A stretch of 64,000 bases of DNA, taken from an uncultured Flavobacteriaceae bacterium. GTDB taxonomy: Bacteria; Bacteroidota; Bacteroidia; Flavobacteriales; Flavobacteriaceae. Below the pieces are notes generated by a model, which had not been told where the DNA came from, made no database searches, and saw only the letters and a list, made by a program, of their open reading frames with translations. Below are positions 22,811-31,576 of the stretch, one piece after another; the first letter of the stretch is position 1, and each line of letters begins with the position of its first letter. A program made the translations under genes and the position numbers. Location: assembly GCA_947501625.1 (NCBI GenBank), contig CANMWN010000002.1, forward strand, positions 558,001-622,000, given 5' to 3'.

Positions 22811-24322
22811 ATGAAAACACGTTATATTTCTTCGGATACTGCAACGCTATATATTGGCGCTAAATACAAAATACAACTGCTTTGGGGAGACAGAATTAAA
22901 GTAGATGAAAATGATACTAAAGACGGAAGGGTAAAATGCAAAGGTCGTGGTAAAACAGGCTATATTTCTAAAGATGATTACGGTGAAGAATCGCTATTAG
23001 AAATTTATATTATAGATGTTGGTCAAGGAGATGGAGTTTTAGTAAAATGTCCAGATCCAAATAAAAGTACGCTAGGAAAACATTTATTAATTGATGGTGG
23101 CTATATGCGTACCAAACAACCTACCAAAAAAAATGCTGCAGATTTTGTGGATTGGAAATTTCATCGAGAATATGGTTTAGACAAAATTACTATTGACGAT
23201 ATGATTGTCTCACATTGTGATGCAGATCATTACGGTGGCTTGTGGGATTTGGTAAATAAAGAACCAGAAGTAAGACGAGAAATTGACTGTAACGAAGTTG
23301 AAGTAAAAAATTTCTATCATGCTGGAGTAGCTTGGTGGCGAATGGAAAAAGGTGGAAGAAGAGGATTGGGAATAGAAGAAAATAAAAGACTCAAGAGCAT
23401 CCTTACCAACAAGGCTAGTATTATAAATAATTTAGACACTTCGGTTTACCCTCAAATTCAGGGTGAATATCACGACTTTTTAGAAACATTTGTTAATTCA
23501 CAGCCAAACGCAAATATTAACTTTATAGGTTATGAATCAGGTACTACAGAAAACGTTTATTTACCAAGCTATGAATTAGGAAATTCTGATGTTGTGATTG
23601 AAGTTCTTGGGCCACTTTATCATAAAGAAAATGGAAAAATTGAAATGAATGATTTAGGAAGTCACTCTAAAAACACCAACGGAAATAGTAATGTAATTGC
23701 CCTTAAATATAAAAGTTTTAAAATTCTATTGACCGGTGATTTAAATGATAAAAGTCAAAAATTATTAATGGAACAACACCCTCCATTTAAATTTGCTTCA
23801 GATGTTACTAAGGCTTGTCATCATGGAAGTCATCATGTGTCTTTTAAATTTTTACAACAAGTAAATGCTGCTGCAACGGTAATTTCTTCAGGAGATAATG
23901 AAAAACATGCGCATCCAAGAGCAAACTTGTTGACCATGAGCGCTCTTTCAGGTTATAGAGTCGATGGTGATGATACAATTATTTCGCCACTTATCTACTC
24001 TACCGAAATTGCCAGAAGTGTGCGAATAGGTATCCCAAAATCTGGAAAGATTAATCTTCCTGCTGATAATGATCCTTCTAATGATACTGAAATAGAAAAT
24101 ATCAAAGATTTAAGAATTACTTATGAACGTGCTGATGCTGGAGATTTAAATCCGGAAACAAAAACAAAAAAGTTGGATCGACTCACGCTGGTTGACGGAA
24201 TTATTTACGGACTTATCAATATAAGAACCGATGGAAATCGTATTTTATTTGCAGTAAGAAATGAAAAAGGAAATGGTTGGGAAACTTCTGTATTACATTC
24301 GAGGTTTGACACAATTACTTAA
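22811..24322 (+). CDS. MBL-fold metallo-hydrolase, ComEC/Rec2-like, with N-terminal SH3-like domain
   Basis: 503 residues. Residues 1-58 look like a bacterial SH3 domain ending in RGKTGYISKDDYGE. The metallo-beta-lactamase fold follows: IYIIDVGQGDGVLVKCPDP, LLIDGG, the metal motif SHCDADHYGGL (His 135, Asp 139, His 140), later ILLTGDLNDK and the CHHGSHHVS helix. These marks match the ComEC/Rec2-type MBL domain. There is no signal peptide or membrane part, so this is not the full competence channel. The last 80 residues are not assigned. The substrate is unknown. It overlaps the opposite-strand VanX-like gene by 8 bases. Confidence 0.82.
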   Translation: MKTRYISSDTATLYIGAKYKIQLLWGDRIKVDENDTKDGRVKCKGRGKTGYISKDDYGEESLLEIYIIDVGQGDGVLVKCPDPNKSTLGKHLLIDGGYMRTKQPTKKNAADFVDWKFHREYGLDKITIDDMIVSHCDADHYGGLWDLVNKEPEVRREIDCNEVEVKNFYHAGVAWWRMEKGGRRGLGIEENKRLKSILTNKASIINNLDTSVYPQIQGEYHDFLETFVNSQPNANINFIGYESGTTENVYLPSYELGNSDVVIEVLGPLYHKENGKIEMNDLGSHSKNTNGNSNVIALKYKSFKILLTGDLNDKSQKLLMEQHPPFKFASDVTKACHHGSHHVSFKFLQQVNAAATVISSGDNEKHAHPRANLLTMSALSGYRVDGDDTIISPLIYSTEIARSVRIGIPKSGKINLPADNDPSNDTEIENIKDLRITYERADAGDLNPETKTKKLDRLTLVDGIIYGLINIRTDGNRILFAVRNEKGNGWETSVLHSRFDTIT

Positions 24323-24980
24323 TTACAAAATCAAAATACTGATTTTTAAATGGTTCGCCTCGTAAGGTAAAGTGCCACCATTCTTGTGGGTAATTTCTAA
24401 AGCCATGTTTACTCATGATAGATTGCAATTTCTGCCTATTTGCTTTTTGTTGCTCAGTGATTTTATCATAAGCAATCCAAGATTCTGGGCCAAAAAAGTC
24501 GTATGGAGTTCCCATGTCTAATTCTTTACATGTGTTCATATTCATCAACGTAATATCAAGTGTACTTCCACTACTATGTCGAGATTTCGTTGCTATATAT
24601 CCTTCTTTAAATAAATTCTTCTTTTTTACATTCGGATAAAACTGCTGTTTGGTCAAGGTATCATTTACGTCTTTTGCCCAACGCCAAAAATGATTTACTG
24701 CGCGTTGCGGTCTATACGCATCGTAAACTTTAAGAGACAAACCCTCTTTTAACAATTCATTTTGTACATTTTTAAGTTCCTTTGTTGCTTGCTTTGATAA
24801 GATAACAACATTCGCCTCATATCCATCTACTTGCTTCCCAACAAAGTTGTTTTCAGACAAGTACCGCAACTCAACTTGTATTGTTGGTATTTCTTCTTGT
24901 ACATACACAAAGCCTTTAGGTAATTGCCCAAAAGATTGAAAACAGGTTAAAAATAAAATTATTTTAAAAACGAATTTCAT
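24315..24980 (-). CDS. D-alanyl-D-alanine dipeptidase, VanX/DdpX (M15) family
   Basis: 221 residues with an N-terminal signal peptide (FKIILFLTCFQSFGQ), so periplasmic. The zinc site of the M15D family is complete: SRHSSGSTLDI (His 135, Asp 142) and PQEWWHF (Glu 200 as base, His 203). VYDAYRPQRAV near residue 90 is also typical. It cleaves the D-Ala-D-Ala dipeptide; without vanA/vanH neighbours it most likely recycles cell-wall dipeptide rather than confers vancomycin resistance. Confidence 0.92.
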   Translation of the reverse strand: MKFVFKIILFLTCFQSFGQLPKGFVYVQEEIPTIQVELRYLSENNFVGKQVDGYEANVVILSKQATKELKNVQNELLKEGLSLKVYDAYRPQRAVNHFWRWAKDVNDTLTKQQFYPNVKKKNLFKEGYIATKSRHSSGSTLDITLMNMNTCKELDMGTPYDFFGPESWIAYDKITEQQKANRQKLQSIMSKHGFRNYPQEWWHFTLRGEPFKNQYFDFVIK

Positions 24981-25029
24981 AACTGCAATTTAGTGATTTA
25001 AAATTATTAATAAATAGTAACTTCGCTTA

Positions 25030-25890
25030 ATGAATTTAAAATCTAGTATTCATATTATAATTTTTCTTCTGATTTTTTTATCATCATTTTTACTTACAAA
25101 AATCGGCTATAATTTAAATTTACCTTTTCTTATTCCGTTATTTTTTTGGAATAACCTATTTTTTAAAAGGGATATTCACAATAAGACATCCTTCATTTAT
25201 TTGGTTTAAATATTCTGCTATTGGAGTTCTTTATTGCTTAATGACAATAAAACTATTTTACGTTTATTATAATGTAATAATAAATATTTTTATAATAGTA
25301 TTGATATATATTTATTACAAAAAGATTAAATCTGACTTAAAGCAAAGAATAAAATATTTGTTTGTTTTTTTAATTACATTTAATTCAATCACTCTATTTA
25401 TTTCTGATGAATATATATTTAGCCAAATTTATACTCTATATTCAGAAAAAAAATGGGAGTCAAAAATATCTTGGGATGATTTTAAAGGTAAACCTATTGA
25501 CTCTTCAAATTATAGTGCTCAAATTTTTACTAGTATCGCTTATAAAAAAACAAAGTCTATAATTACCCTCCAGCACTTATCATTGCTAAAATGGATACCG
25601 AAATGTCTTGGAAAAAACCAACGCTAACTTTATCTAGTCACACAAGTGATATTCTTTTAAATCATGAACAAGGTCATTTTAACATAGCAGAATTGAAAGT
25701 TAGAATAGTAAAAGATAGTTTAAAAAAACTTTGGCTAAAAAATAATATAAATATTGACAGTATTCTTAGTTTCTATCCCAAATTAAAAGAATCTGGAGAT
25801 TTATATGATAGTTTTACCAAGCATGGATTAGATACTATAAAACAAAAAAAATTTGATAGTATTATGAATTTAGAGTTGTCAAAATATTGA
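25030..25890 (+). pseudogene. DUF922 membrane metalloprotease-like gene broken by two frameshifts
   Basis: Three overlapping reading frames join into one 861-base gene if two homopolymers change length. Frame 1 (25030-25209) gives hydrophobic segments up to the T7 run at 25141-25147; the frame then continues (in the +1 phase) with more membrane helices and a DUF922-like start (SWDDFKGKPID) to the A7 run at 25544-25550; the third frame continues with YNYPPALIIAKMDTEMSW and the HEQGH zinc motif (25663-25677). Restoring both (one T less, one A more) gives about 286 residues: several membrane helices, then a DUF922 domain. It may be a decayed gene, a phase-variable one, or two sequencing errors in homopolymers. 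The intact parts are still AT-rich and show no other stops. Confidence 0.7.
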
Positions 25891-25983
25891 CTTAAAGATT
25901 AACTCTATTTATATAAACGTGCTATTTTTATTGGCATCATAGTTGTAATCACTCAAGTAATATTAATAATTAAATATAATAAC

Positions 25984-26175
25984 ATGAGTACAGGAACAGT
26001 TAAATTTTTCAACGAATCAAAAGGATTTGGTTTTATAGTTGAAGAAGGTTCAAACAAAGAACATTTTGTTCACATTTCCGGATTGATTGATCAAATAAGT
26101 GAAGGTGATACGGTAGAGTTCGATTTACAAGAAGGAAGAAAAGGATTAAACGCAGTAAATGTAAAAGTAATTTAA
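25984..26175 (+). CDS. cold-shock domain protein, CspA family
   Basis: 63 residues, a single OB-fold cold-shock domain. RNP1 is KGFGFIV (residues 13-19) and RNP2 is EHFVHIS (about 26-32). It starts with TGTVKFFNESKGF as usual. Such proteins bind single-stranded RNA and DNA and melt RNA structures. A 93-base AT-rich gap precedes it; no clear TAnnTTTG box was found there. It ends before a bidirectional terminator. Confidence 0.93.
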   Translation: MSTGTVKFFNESKGFGFIVEEGSNKEHFVHISGLIDQISEGDTVEFDLQEGRKGLNAVNVKVI

Positions 26176-26199
26176 TATATACTACAATTTAGTTTTTAG

Positions 26200-26229
26200 A
26201 AAAAGCCCATCAAATTGATGGGCTTTTTT
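26200..26229. terminator. bidirectional terminator between csp and the phosphodiesterase gene
   Basis: Twelve-pair stem AAAAAGCCCATC / GATGGGCTTTTT, loop AAATT, with A and T runs on both sides. The stop codon of the minus-strand gene lies at its right edge. Confidence 0.88.
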
Positions 26230-27499
26230 ATTTCTTAATAATGCTTTCCAAAACCTCTTTCTTCCCATCAATTTTTAAATGAGAATAATCCAATTCTAAA
26301 ATTTCAGAAATTAACGGATAAACATGTACATTTTCAAAAGCATCAATTTGTTGATTTTTTTTAAACGCTGGTCCTGTAGCATAGAATATTGCTCCCATTT
26401 CTTCTGTGGTTGTTGGGTCATATCCATGAGTGCTATTTCCTTTTGAAAAAGTATAAGAGCGCTTTCCAAAAGTATAAGGTGCTTTCGGCATCACTATTAA
26501 ATCTCCTACACTATCATCATCAACTTTATAATGATAATGCTTTGGCATATTTGCTTTTTTATACACATTTACTCTTAATGAATCTTTCTTAAAATTGGTA
26601 TACAATGAATCAATCATCTTCGTATCATCAGAATACACCATCAGTGGAAAGCTATCTGAGTATATCACATTTTTAGGAATTACATCTTCGAAATAAATAA
26701 TATTATCAATATCAACTTCTTTCATTCCATGATCAGAAACCACAACAATATTAATTGGTAAATCCAACTTGTCGGTTTTTGATATTAAATCTCCAATTGT
26801 TGCATCTATTAATTTAACTGCTTTTTCAATTTCTGCGGAATTAGGGCCAAAACGATGTCCTACATCGTCAGTTAATGAGAAATAAAGTGTTATAAAATGC
26901 GGTCTCTTTTTCTCTGGCAATTTCAACCATTCAACAGTTTGGTTTACTCGTTGTTCGTTAGTCACTCGTCCATTATAATTAAAATAATATGTTGGATGTG
27001 TATCTTTTATTGGTGCTTCTGAACCTACCCAAAACATACTTGCCGTAACCATTTCTTGCTCTGATGCCAATACCCAAAGAGGAGTTCCTTTATAATATTC
27101 TTTATTTCTTACCGCACCTCTATCTCTTATTTTATAATGCTCTTTTAAGGTTGGAATGTAAAAAGAATTACTCACCAATCCATTATTTCCTGGATACAAA
27201 CCTGAAACAATAGCATAATGATTTGGGAAGGTTTTTGTTGGAAAAGATGAAATCATCTTATCGGCTTTCACATCGAAGTTCAATAAATTAGTTGCTCCAT
27301 AACGCTCAGCATAATCATATCGAAAACCATCTAAAGAAATTAAAATTACAAACGGTTTTTCAAGTGTTTCTTTACTATTTTCTTGAACTCTACTAATTTC
27401 ATTTTGCGGCAAATCAACAACTTCTGTAACAACTGCTTTTTTAGGTTTGCAACTAAACAATAAAATTAAACAGAAGATATATGCGAATTTAAATTTCAT
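26228..27499 (-). CDS. ectonucleotide pyrophosphatase/phosphodiesterase-like lipoprotein
   Basis: 423 residues. A lipoprotein signal (FCLILLFSCKPK, Cys 17) is followed by a short linker and an alkaline-phosphatase-superfamily domain of the NPP type. The metal ligand Asp 57 is in ISLDGFRYD; the nucleophile Thr 90 is in SFPTKTFPNHYAIVSG; further metal ligands are in SLTDDVGHRFGPNS, VVVSDHGM and STHGYDP. It probably sits on the periplasmic or outer face and hydrolyses phosphodiesters or pyrophosphates of nucleotides, supplying phosphate and nucleosides. Substrate range is inferred. Confidence 0.9.
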   Translation of the reverse strand: MKFKFAYIFCLILLFSCKPKKAVVTEVVDLPQNEISRVQENSKETLEKPFVILISLDGFRYDYAERYGATNLLNFDVKADKMISSFPTKTFPNHYAIVSGLYPGNNGLVSNSFYIPTLKEHYKIRDRGAVRNKEYYKGTPLWVLASEQEMVTASMFWVGSEAPIKDTHPTYYFNYNGRVTNEQRVNQTVEWLKLPEKKRPHFITLYFSLTDDVGHRFGPNSAEIEKAVKLIDATIGDLISKTDKLDLPINIVVVSDHGMKEVDIDNIIYFEDVIPKNVIYSDSFPLMVYSDDTKMIDSLYTNFKKDSLRVNVYKKANMPKHYHYKVDDDSVGDLIVMPKAPYTFGKRSYTFSKGNSTHGYDPTTTEEMGAIFYATGPAFKKNQQIDAFENVHVYPLISEILELDYSHLKIDGKKEVLESIIKK

Positions 27500-27537
27500 T
27501 TGAGAATATTTTTATAAAAATAATTATAATAAATTAA

Positions 27538-27545
27538 TATATTTG
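27538..27545 (+). promoter_or_regulatory. -7 box for the lipoprotein gene at 27575
   Basis: TATATTTG, 29 bases before the ATG; no TTG at the right distance upstream. Confidence 0.35.
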
Positions 27546-27574
27546 AATACTATCTCTAGTTTAAAAACCCTTCT

Positions 27575-28246
27575 ATGAAAAAGTTGATTTACTTAGTAAT
27601 TTTAATGTCTTTTTCCTTGTCTTGTGAAGAACCAAATATTTCTCATAATCCAATATCTGAAAAATATCAAGAAGCGTTAGATACATTGGTTAATTATGAT
27701 GATTATTTTATTGGAGAATTTAATGGTGAACTATTAGTTAGTAATGAAACTTTTTCAATTGGAAGAGTTGTTGGTAATACCGCACTAGACTCTGTGACAG
27801 TCCAATTTTCTTATTCATATAAAATATCTAATAGTGTAGAATTAAAAACTCCATTTATTAGTTTTCGAGCTTATGAAACTATAAACAAATTTGATTCAAG
27901 TAATTATTACAGATATAATGAATATAGTGATTTTTATACTTTTTTTAATAGAAGTGAACTAGAATATCATGAAGTTGACGATCCAAAAAATCTAACACCT
28001 GAAATCATAATAAGATTTATTGATTATACTCAATTGATAAATAATTCAGGTATAGAATATCAATCTACAGATTTTGGTAAACCGCCATTTATTGAAAATG
28101 TTTTTGATATAGAAAGTGTTAGAGAAATTGAAAGTCCAGAAAAAGGTATTCAATTAACATATTCATTCAATTGTACTATCTCTTCTGATTCAAATGATTT
28201 AATAGAAATTAAAAAAGGAAGAGGGAAATGTACATTTTGGTATTGA
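27575..28246 (+). CDS. lipoprotein of unknown function
   Basis: 223 residues. The N-terminus is a lipoprotein signal (LIYLVILMSFSLSCEEP, Cys 17). The rest is polar with many Tyr, Asn and Ser and an alternating pattern suggesting beta strands; no motif is recognised. Two cysteines near the end (FNCTIS and GKCTFWY) could form a disulfide in the periplasm. It is divergent from the phosphodiesterase lipoprotein gene and convergent with ung. Confidence 0.7.
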   Translation: MKKLIYLVILMSFSLSCEEPNISHNPISEKYQEALDTLVNYDDYFIGEFNGELLVSNETFSIGRVVGNTALDSVTVQFSYSYKISNSVELKTPFISFRAYETINKFDSSNYYRYNEYSDFYTFFNRSELEYHEVDDPKNLTPEIIIRFIDYTQLINNSGIEYQSTDFGKPPFIENVFDIESVREIESPEKGIQLTYSFNCTISSDSNDLIEIKKGRGKCTFWY

Positions 28247-28255
28247 AACAATAAC

Positions 28256-28912
28256 CTACCAATCAATCTTTCTAATCCCTAACAACTCATTGGCTTTAGA
28301 AAAATGCTTATTACCAAACCAATAACCTCTATTGGCACTCAACGGAGAAGGATGTCCGGATTCTAAAATAACGTGTTTTTTCTTATCAATCAACTTACTT
28401 TTCTTTCGTGCAAATCCTCCCCAAAGCAAGAAAATAACACCTTGCCTGTTATCAGAAATATATTGGATAATAGCATCGGTAAATTGCTCCCATCCTTTCT
28501 TTTGATGACTTCCTGCTTCGTGTGCTCTTACCGTTAAAGTTGCATTTAACAATAGTACTCCTTGTTTTGCCCAAGATTCTAAATTACCACTTTCAGGGAT
28601 GGGTTTTCCAATATCATCGTGCAATTCTTTGAATATATTTTTTAATGAAGGTGGATGTGGAATAGCATCATTTACCGAAAAGCACAAACCATTAGCTTGA
28701 CCAACATCATGATATGGATCTTGACCAATAATAACAACTTTCAAGTCATCAAATGAGCAATGCTCAAATGCAGCAAGAATGTGTTCTTCTTTAGGAAAAC
28801 ATTGATAATTCGCATATTCAGTCGAAACAAAATATTGCAGTTCTTTGAAATAAGCTTTCTCAAACTCTTGCTCAAATATTTCTTTCCAACTTTCTGGTAC
28901 TGGTATGTTCAT
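28256..28912 (-). CDS. ung: uracil-DNA glycosylase, family 1
   Basis: 218 residues. The water-activating loop is VIIGQDPYHDVGQANGLCFS (Asp 65 as general base) and the Leu-intercalation loop is SGHPSPLSANRGYWFG, both complete. It removes uracil from DNA as the first step of base excision repair. Length and motif spacing are normal for family 1. The start region lies next to a dispersed palindromic repeat (28938-29060), and the gene ends 9 bases from an opposite-strand lipoprotein gene. Confidence 0.95.
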   Translation of the reverse strand: MNIPVPESWKEIFEQEFEKAYFKELQYFVSTEYANYQCFPKEEHILAAFEHCSFDDLKVVIIGQDPYHDVGQANGLCFSVNDAIPHPPSLKNIFKELHDDIGKPIPESGNLESWAKQGVLLLNATLTVRAHEAGSHQKKGWEQFTDAIIQYISDNRQGVIFLLWGGFARKKSKLIDKKKHVILESGHPSPLSANRGYWFGNKHFSKANELLGIRKIDW

Positions 28913-28937
28913 TCTTAAATTATTTTCTACGAACTAT

Positions 28938-29060
28938 TGTCATTCCTGCGAAAGCAGGAATCTAAACAAACCTTTAAATCATTTATGGATTCCTGCTTTT
29001 ACTTCGATTCGTTTCGACACCGCTCAACGACCGCTACTCAGCAACCACGCAGGAATGACA
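28938..29060. repeat. dispersed palindromic repeat, copy 1 (with internal insertion)
   Basis: Left arm begins TGTCATTCCTGCGAAAGCAG (28938-28957) and ends in GAATC at 28962; the right arm is split: GATTCCTGC at 28988-28996 and GCAGGAATGACA at 29049-29060. Between the two right-arm halves is about 52 bases with CTTCGATTCGTTTCGACACC-like sequence, itself resembling another widespread repeat. The second, simple copy is at 47065-47133. The 60-codon ORF across this region is an artefact of the repeat. Confidence 0.85.
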
Positions 29061-29139
29061 CTAACTCATAATTACAAGAATTATTAAGAGTTCATTCTAA
29101 ATTTTCTATTATTTTTACAACCGATTCAAAGATACAATT

Positions 29140-31344
29140 TTGGCAATAACTATATCAGAAAAAACATTAAACGATTTAGAGTTTCAGGCTATTTTAGAGC
29201 GTGTGCAAGATTTCTGTGTTTCTGATTTAGGCAGAGAATTTACAACCAAAATTAGACCTTATAGTAGTAAGAATAAACTACTCAGCGAATTGAAAAAAGT
29301 AGATGAATATGCTACTTCATTTCAAAATGATAATAGAATACCAAATCATTTTTTTGACGACATCAACAAGGAAATAAATCTATTGAATATTGAAAATAGT
29401 TATTTAACTCCTGCTGGATTCTTAAAGGTGTTGAATGTCTCAGAAACTGTAAATGAACAATTAAAATTCTTTAAAAAATTTAAAGAAATATACCCTGTAT
29501 TACATCAATATAGTTCGGAAATTGAATATACTACCGAAATTGTTGACGCCATAAAAAAAATCATCACTTCATTTGCCGAAGTGGATGATAAAGCATCAAT
29601 AAACTTAAGATACATTAGAAAAGAAATTGCAAGTGTTCGCAGTCAAATAAATGAAAGTTTTAACAGAGCACTGAGCAAATCGCATAGTGCTGGATACTTA
29701 GATGATATCAGGGAATCTATTCTTGATAATCAGCGCGTATTGGCAGTAATACCAATGCATAAGAAAAAAGTAAAAGGTACTATGCTAGGTACTTCTAGAA
29801 CTGGAAGTATTGTCTTTATTGCTCCACAAGCAACTTTACAACACACAAGAAATCTTGAAAATTTAATTTTTGAAGAGAAGCAAGAAATTATCTTAATTCT
29901 CAAGTCATTAACGAATGATTTAAGACCTTTCACTGAATTATTAAAAGCCTATCAAGAATTTTTAACACAATTAGATTTAATTGGTGCAAAGGCAAAATAC
30001 GCACATCATATCAGTGCCTTACTTCCGAAGATTTCAAATGAGAAAAAAATCTATTTAAAAGAGGCTTATCATCCTATATTGCTTGAAAAAAATAGAGTGA
30101 GTAATTTAGATACTGTTCCTCAAACATTGGAATTAAATGAAAGTCAACAAATCATTGTAATTTCTGGTCCAAATGCAGGAGGAAAAAGTATCACATTAAA
30201 AACAATAGGACTGCTTCAAGTGATGCTTCAAAGCGGATTATTAATTCCTGTTGATGAGAAAAGTAGTGTTTCTATTTTTGACAAAATACTTACAGATATT
30301 GGAGATAATCAATCTATTGAAAATCAATTAAGTACCTACAGTTATAGACTGAAAAATATGCGTCAGTTTTTAAAAAAATGTAACGATAATACGCTCTTTT
30401 TAATTGATGAATTTGGAACTGGATCCGATCCTGAATTAGGTGGTGCATTGGCAGAAATATTTTTGGAAGAATTCTATAACAAAAAAGCCTTCGGAATCAT
30501 CACAACGCATTATGCAAATCTAAAAGTTTTGGCTGATGAATTAGAAAATGTTGTAAATGCTAATATGCAGTTTGACGAACGAACTTTAGAGCCACTTTTC
30601 AAGTTATACATTGGACAAGCAGGAAGTTCTTTTACTTTTGAAGTTGCTCAAAAAAATGGTATTCCGTTTAGTTTAATAAACAGAGCAAAGAAAAAAGTAG
30701 AAGGTGAAAAGATACGATTAGATAAAACTATTTCTAAACTTCAAAAAGAACGAAACAAATTACAAAAGAACTCTGAAAGTCTTGAAAAAGAGCAAAATAA
30801 AGCCAAAGAACATTCCGAAAGCCTGAATGAGAAGCATGATAAAATTCAGAAAAAATTAGAACTTTTTCAAGAATTATACGATACCAATCAAAAAATGTTG
30901 ATTACTGGTAGAAAAGTAAATGAGTTGGTAAATAAATACTTCCAAACCAATAACAAAAAAGAATTAATTGCCGAATTCACAAAATGGGCGACAATTGAAC
31001 GTACTAAATATTTAAAGAAGAATCCACCAAAAAAGAAAACAAAGGCTCAAAAGAAACAAGTAAAAAAAGTAGTGCAAGAAAAGAAAGAGCAATTTGAAAA
31101 GATTGAAAAAGAGATTTTGGTAAAAGTTGAAAAAGTAAGAGAAGTAAAAAAAGAAAAAGCCAAAAAAGAAGCCATTGCTAAGGCAAATTATGTTTTTAAA
31201 ATCAATGATAAAGTGCGTTTATTAGACGGAACTTCTACAGGAACTATAGAAAAAATAGAAAAGAAAATTGCTACAATTAACTACGGTTTTATAACAACCA
31301 AAGCAAATATAAGTAAACTAGAATTGGTACAAGCAGCGAAGTAA
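29140..31344 (+). CDS. mutS2: MutS2-family protein lacking the Smr domain
   Basis: 734 residues from a TTG start (no better ATG in frame). MutS2 lacks the mismatch-recognition domains of MutS and acts in suppressing recombination or rescuing ribosomes, depending on species. Walker A is SGPNAGGKSITLK (residues 342-354), Walker B is LFLIDEFGTGSDPELGG (about 415-431). After the ATPase there is a long charged coiled coil (about 510-680) and a final KOW-like beta segment (KINDKVRLLDGTSTG). The C-terminal Smr nuclease domain of Bacillus MutS2 is absent. It lies between a repeat and a convergent small gene. Confidence 0.9.
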   Translation: MAITISEKTLNDLEFQAILERVQDFCVSDLGREFTTKIRPYSSKNKLLSELKKVDEYATSFQNDNRIPNHFFDDINKEINLLNIENSYLTPAGFLKVLNVSETVNEQLKFFKKFKEIYPVLHQYSSEIEYTTEIVDAIKKIITSFAEVDDKASINLRYIRKEIASVRSQINESFNRALSKSHSAGYLDDIRESILDNQRVLAVIPMHKKKVKGTMLGTSRTGSIVFIAPQATLQHTRNLENLIFEEKQEIILILKSLTNDLRPFTELLKAYQEFLTQLDLIGAKAKYAHHISALLPKISNEKKIYLKEAYHPILLEKNRVSNLDTVPQTLELNESQQIIVISGPNAGGKSITLKTIGLLQVMLQSGLLIPVDEKSSVSIFDKILTDIGDNQSIENQLSTYSYRLKNMRQFLKKCNDNTLFLIDEFGTGSDPELGGALAEIFLEEFYNKKAFGIITTHYANLKVLADELENVVNANMQFDERTLEPLFKLYIGQAGSSFTFEVAQKNGIPFSLINRAKKKVEGEKIRLDKTISKLQKERNKLQKNSESLEKEQNKAKEHSESLNEKHDKIQKKLELFQELYDTNQKMLITGRKVNELVNKYFQTNNKKELIAEFTKWATIERTKYLKKNPPKKKTKAQKKQVKKVVQEKKEQFEKIEKEILVKVEKVREVKKEKAKKEAIAKANYVFKINDKVRLLDGTSTGTIEKIEKKIATINYGFITTKANISKLELVQAAK

Positions 31345-31348
31345 AAAA

Positions 31349-31576
31349 CTAATCTTCATAACGCTTCATTTCCCTATCATAAAAAGCACTCGCCTCCTCT
31401 ATTAAAGTTGCAACTTCAATAGCCAACTGCTCTTCATCTTTTCTTTCTAGTGATTCTAACCACTCAATTTCATCATCCACCAAATTAATAATAAACCTTG
31501 GATAATCGGTATGAATTACAAATATAGCTTCTTGATAATCGGTATTGTCTCCCAATAAAAATTTAGGTAGTTCCAT
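31349..31576 (-). CDS. small acidic conserved protein, unknown
   Basis: 75 residues, acidic, with a beta-strand-rich first half (AIFVIHTDYPRFIINLVDDE) and a helical second half (EEQLAIEVATLIEEASAFYD). I have seen such proteins in related genomes without assigned function. It overlaps the end of the MATE gene by 14 bases and is probably translated with it. It meets mutS2 with 4 bases between stops. Confidence 0.72.
   Translation of the reverse strand: MELPKFLLGDNTDYQEAIFVIHTDYPRFIINLVDDEIEWLESLERKDEEQLAIEVATLIEEASAFYDREMKRYED

Noticed and set aside
24315-24980. Vancomycin resistance cluster around the VanX-like gene
   Set aside because: No vanH, vanA/B or two-component genes are nearby; a single VanX/DdpX-type dipeptidase is common in cell-wall recycling.
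28905-29087. 60-codon ORF containing CHSCESRNL
   Set aside because: It is the translation of the dispersed palindromic repeat, a well-known artefact; it overlaps the start of ung and has no promoter.
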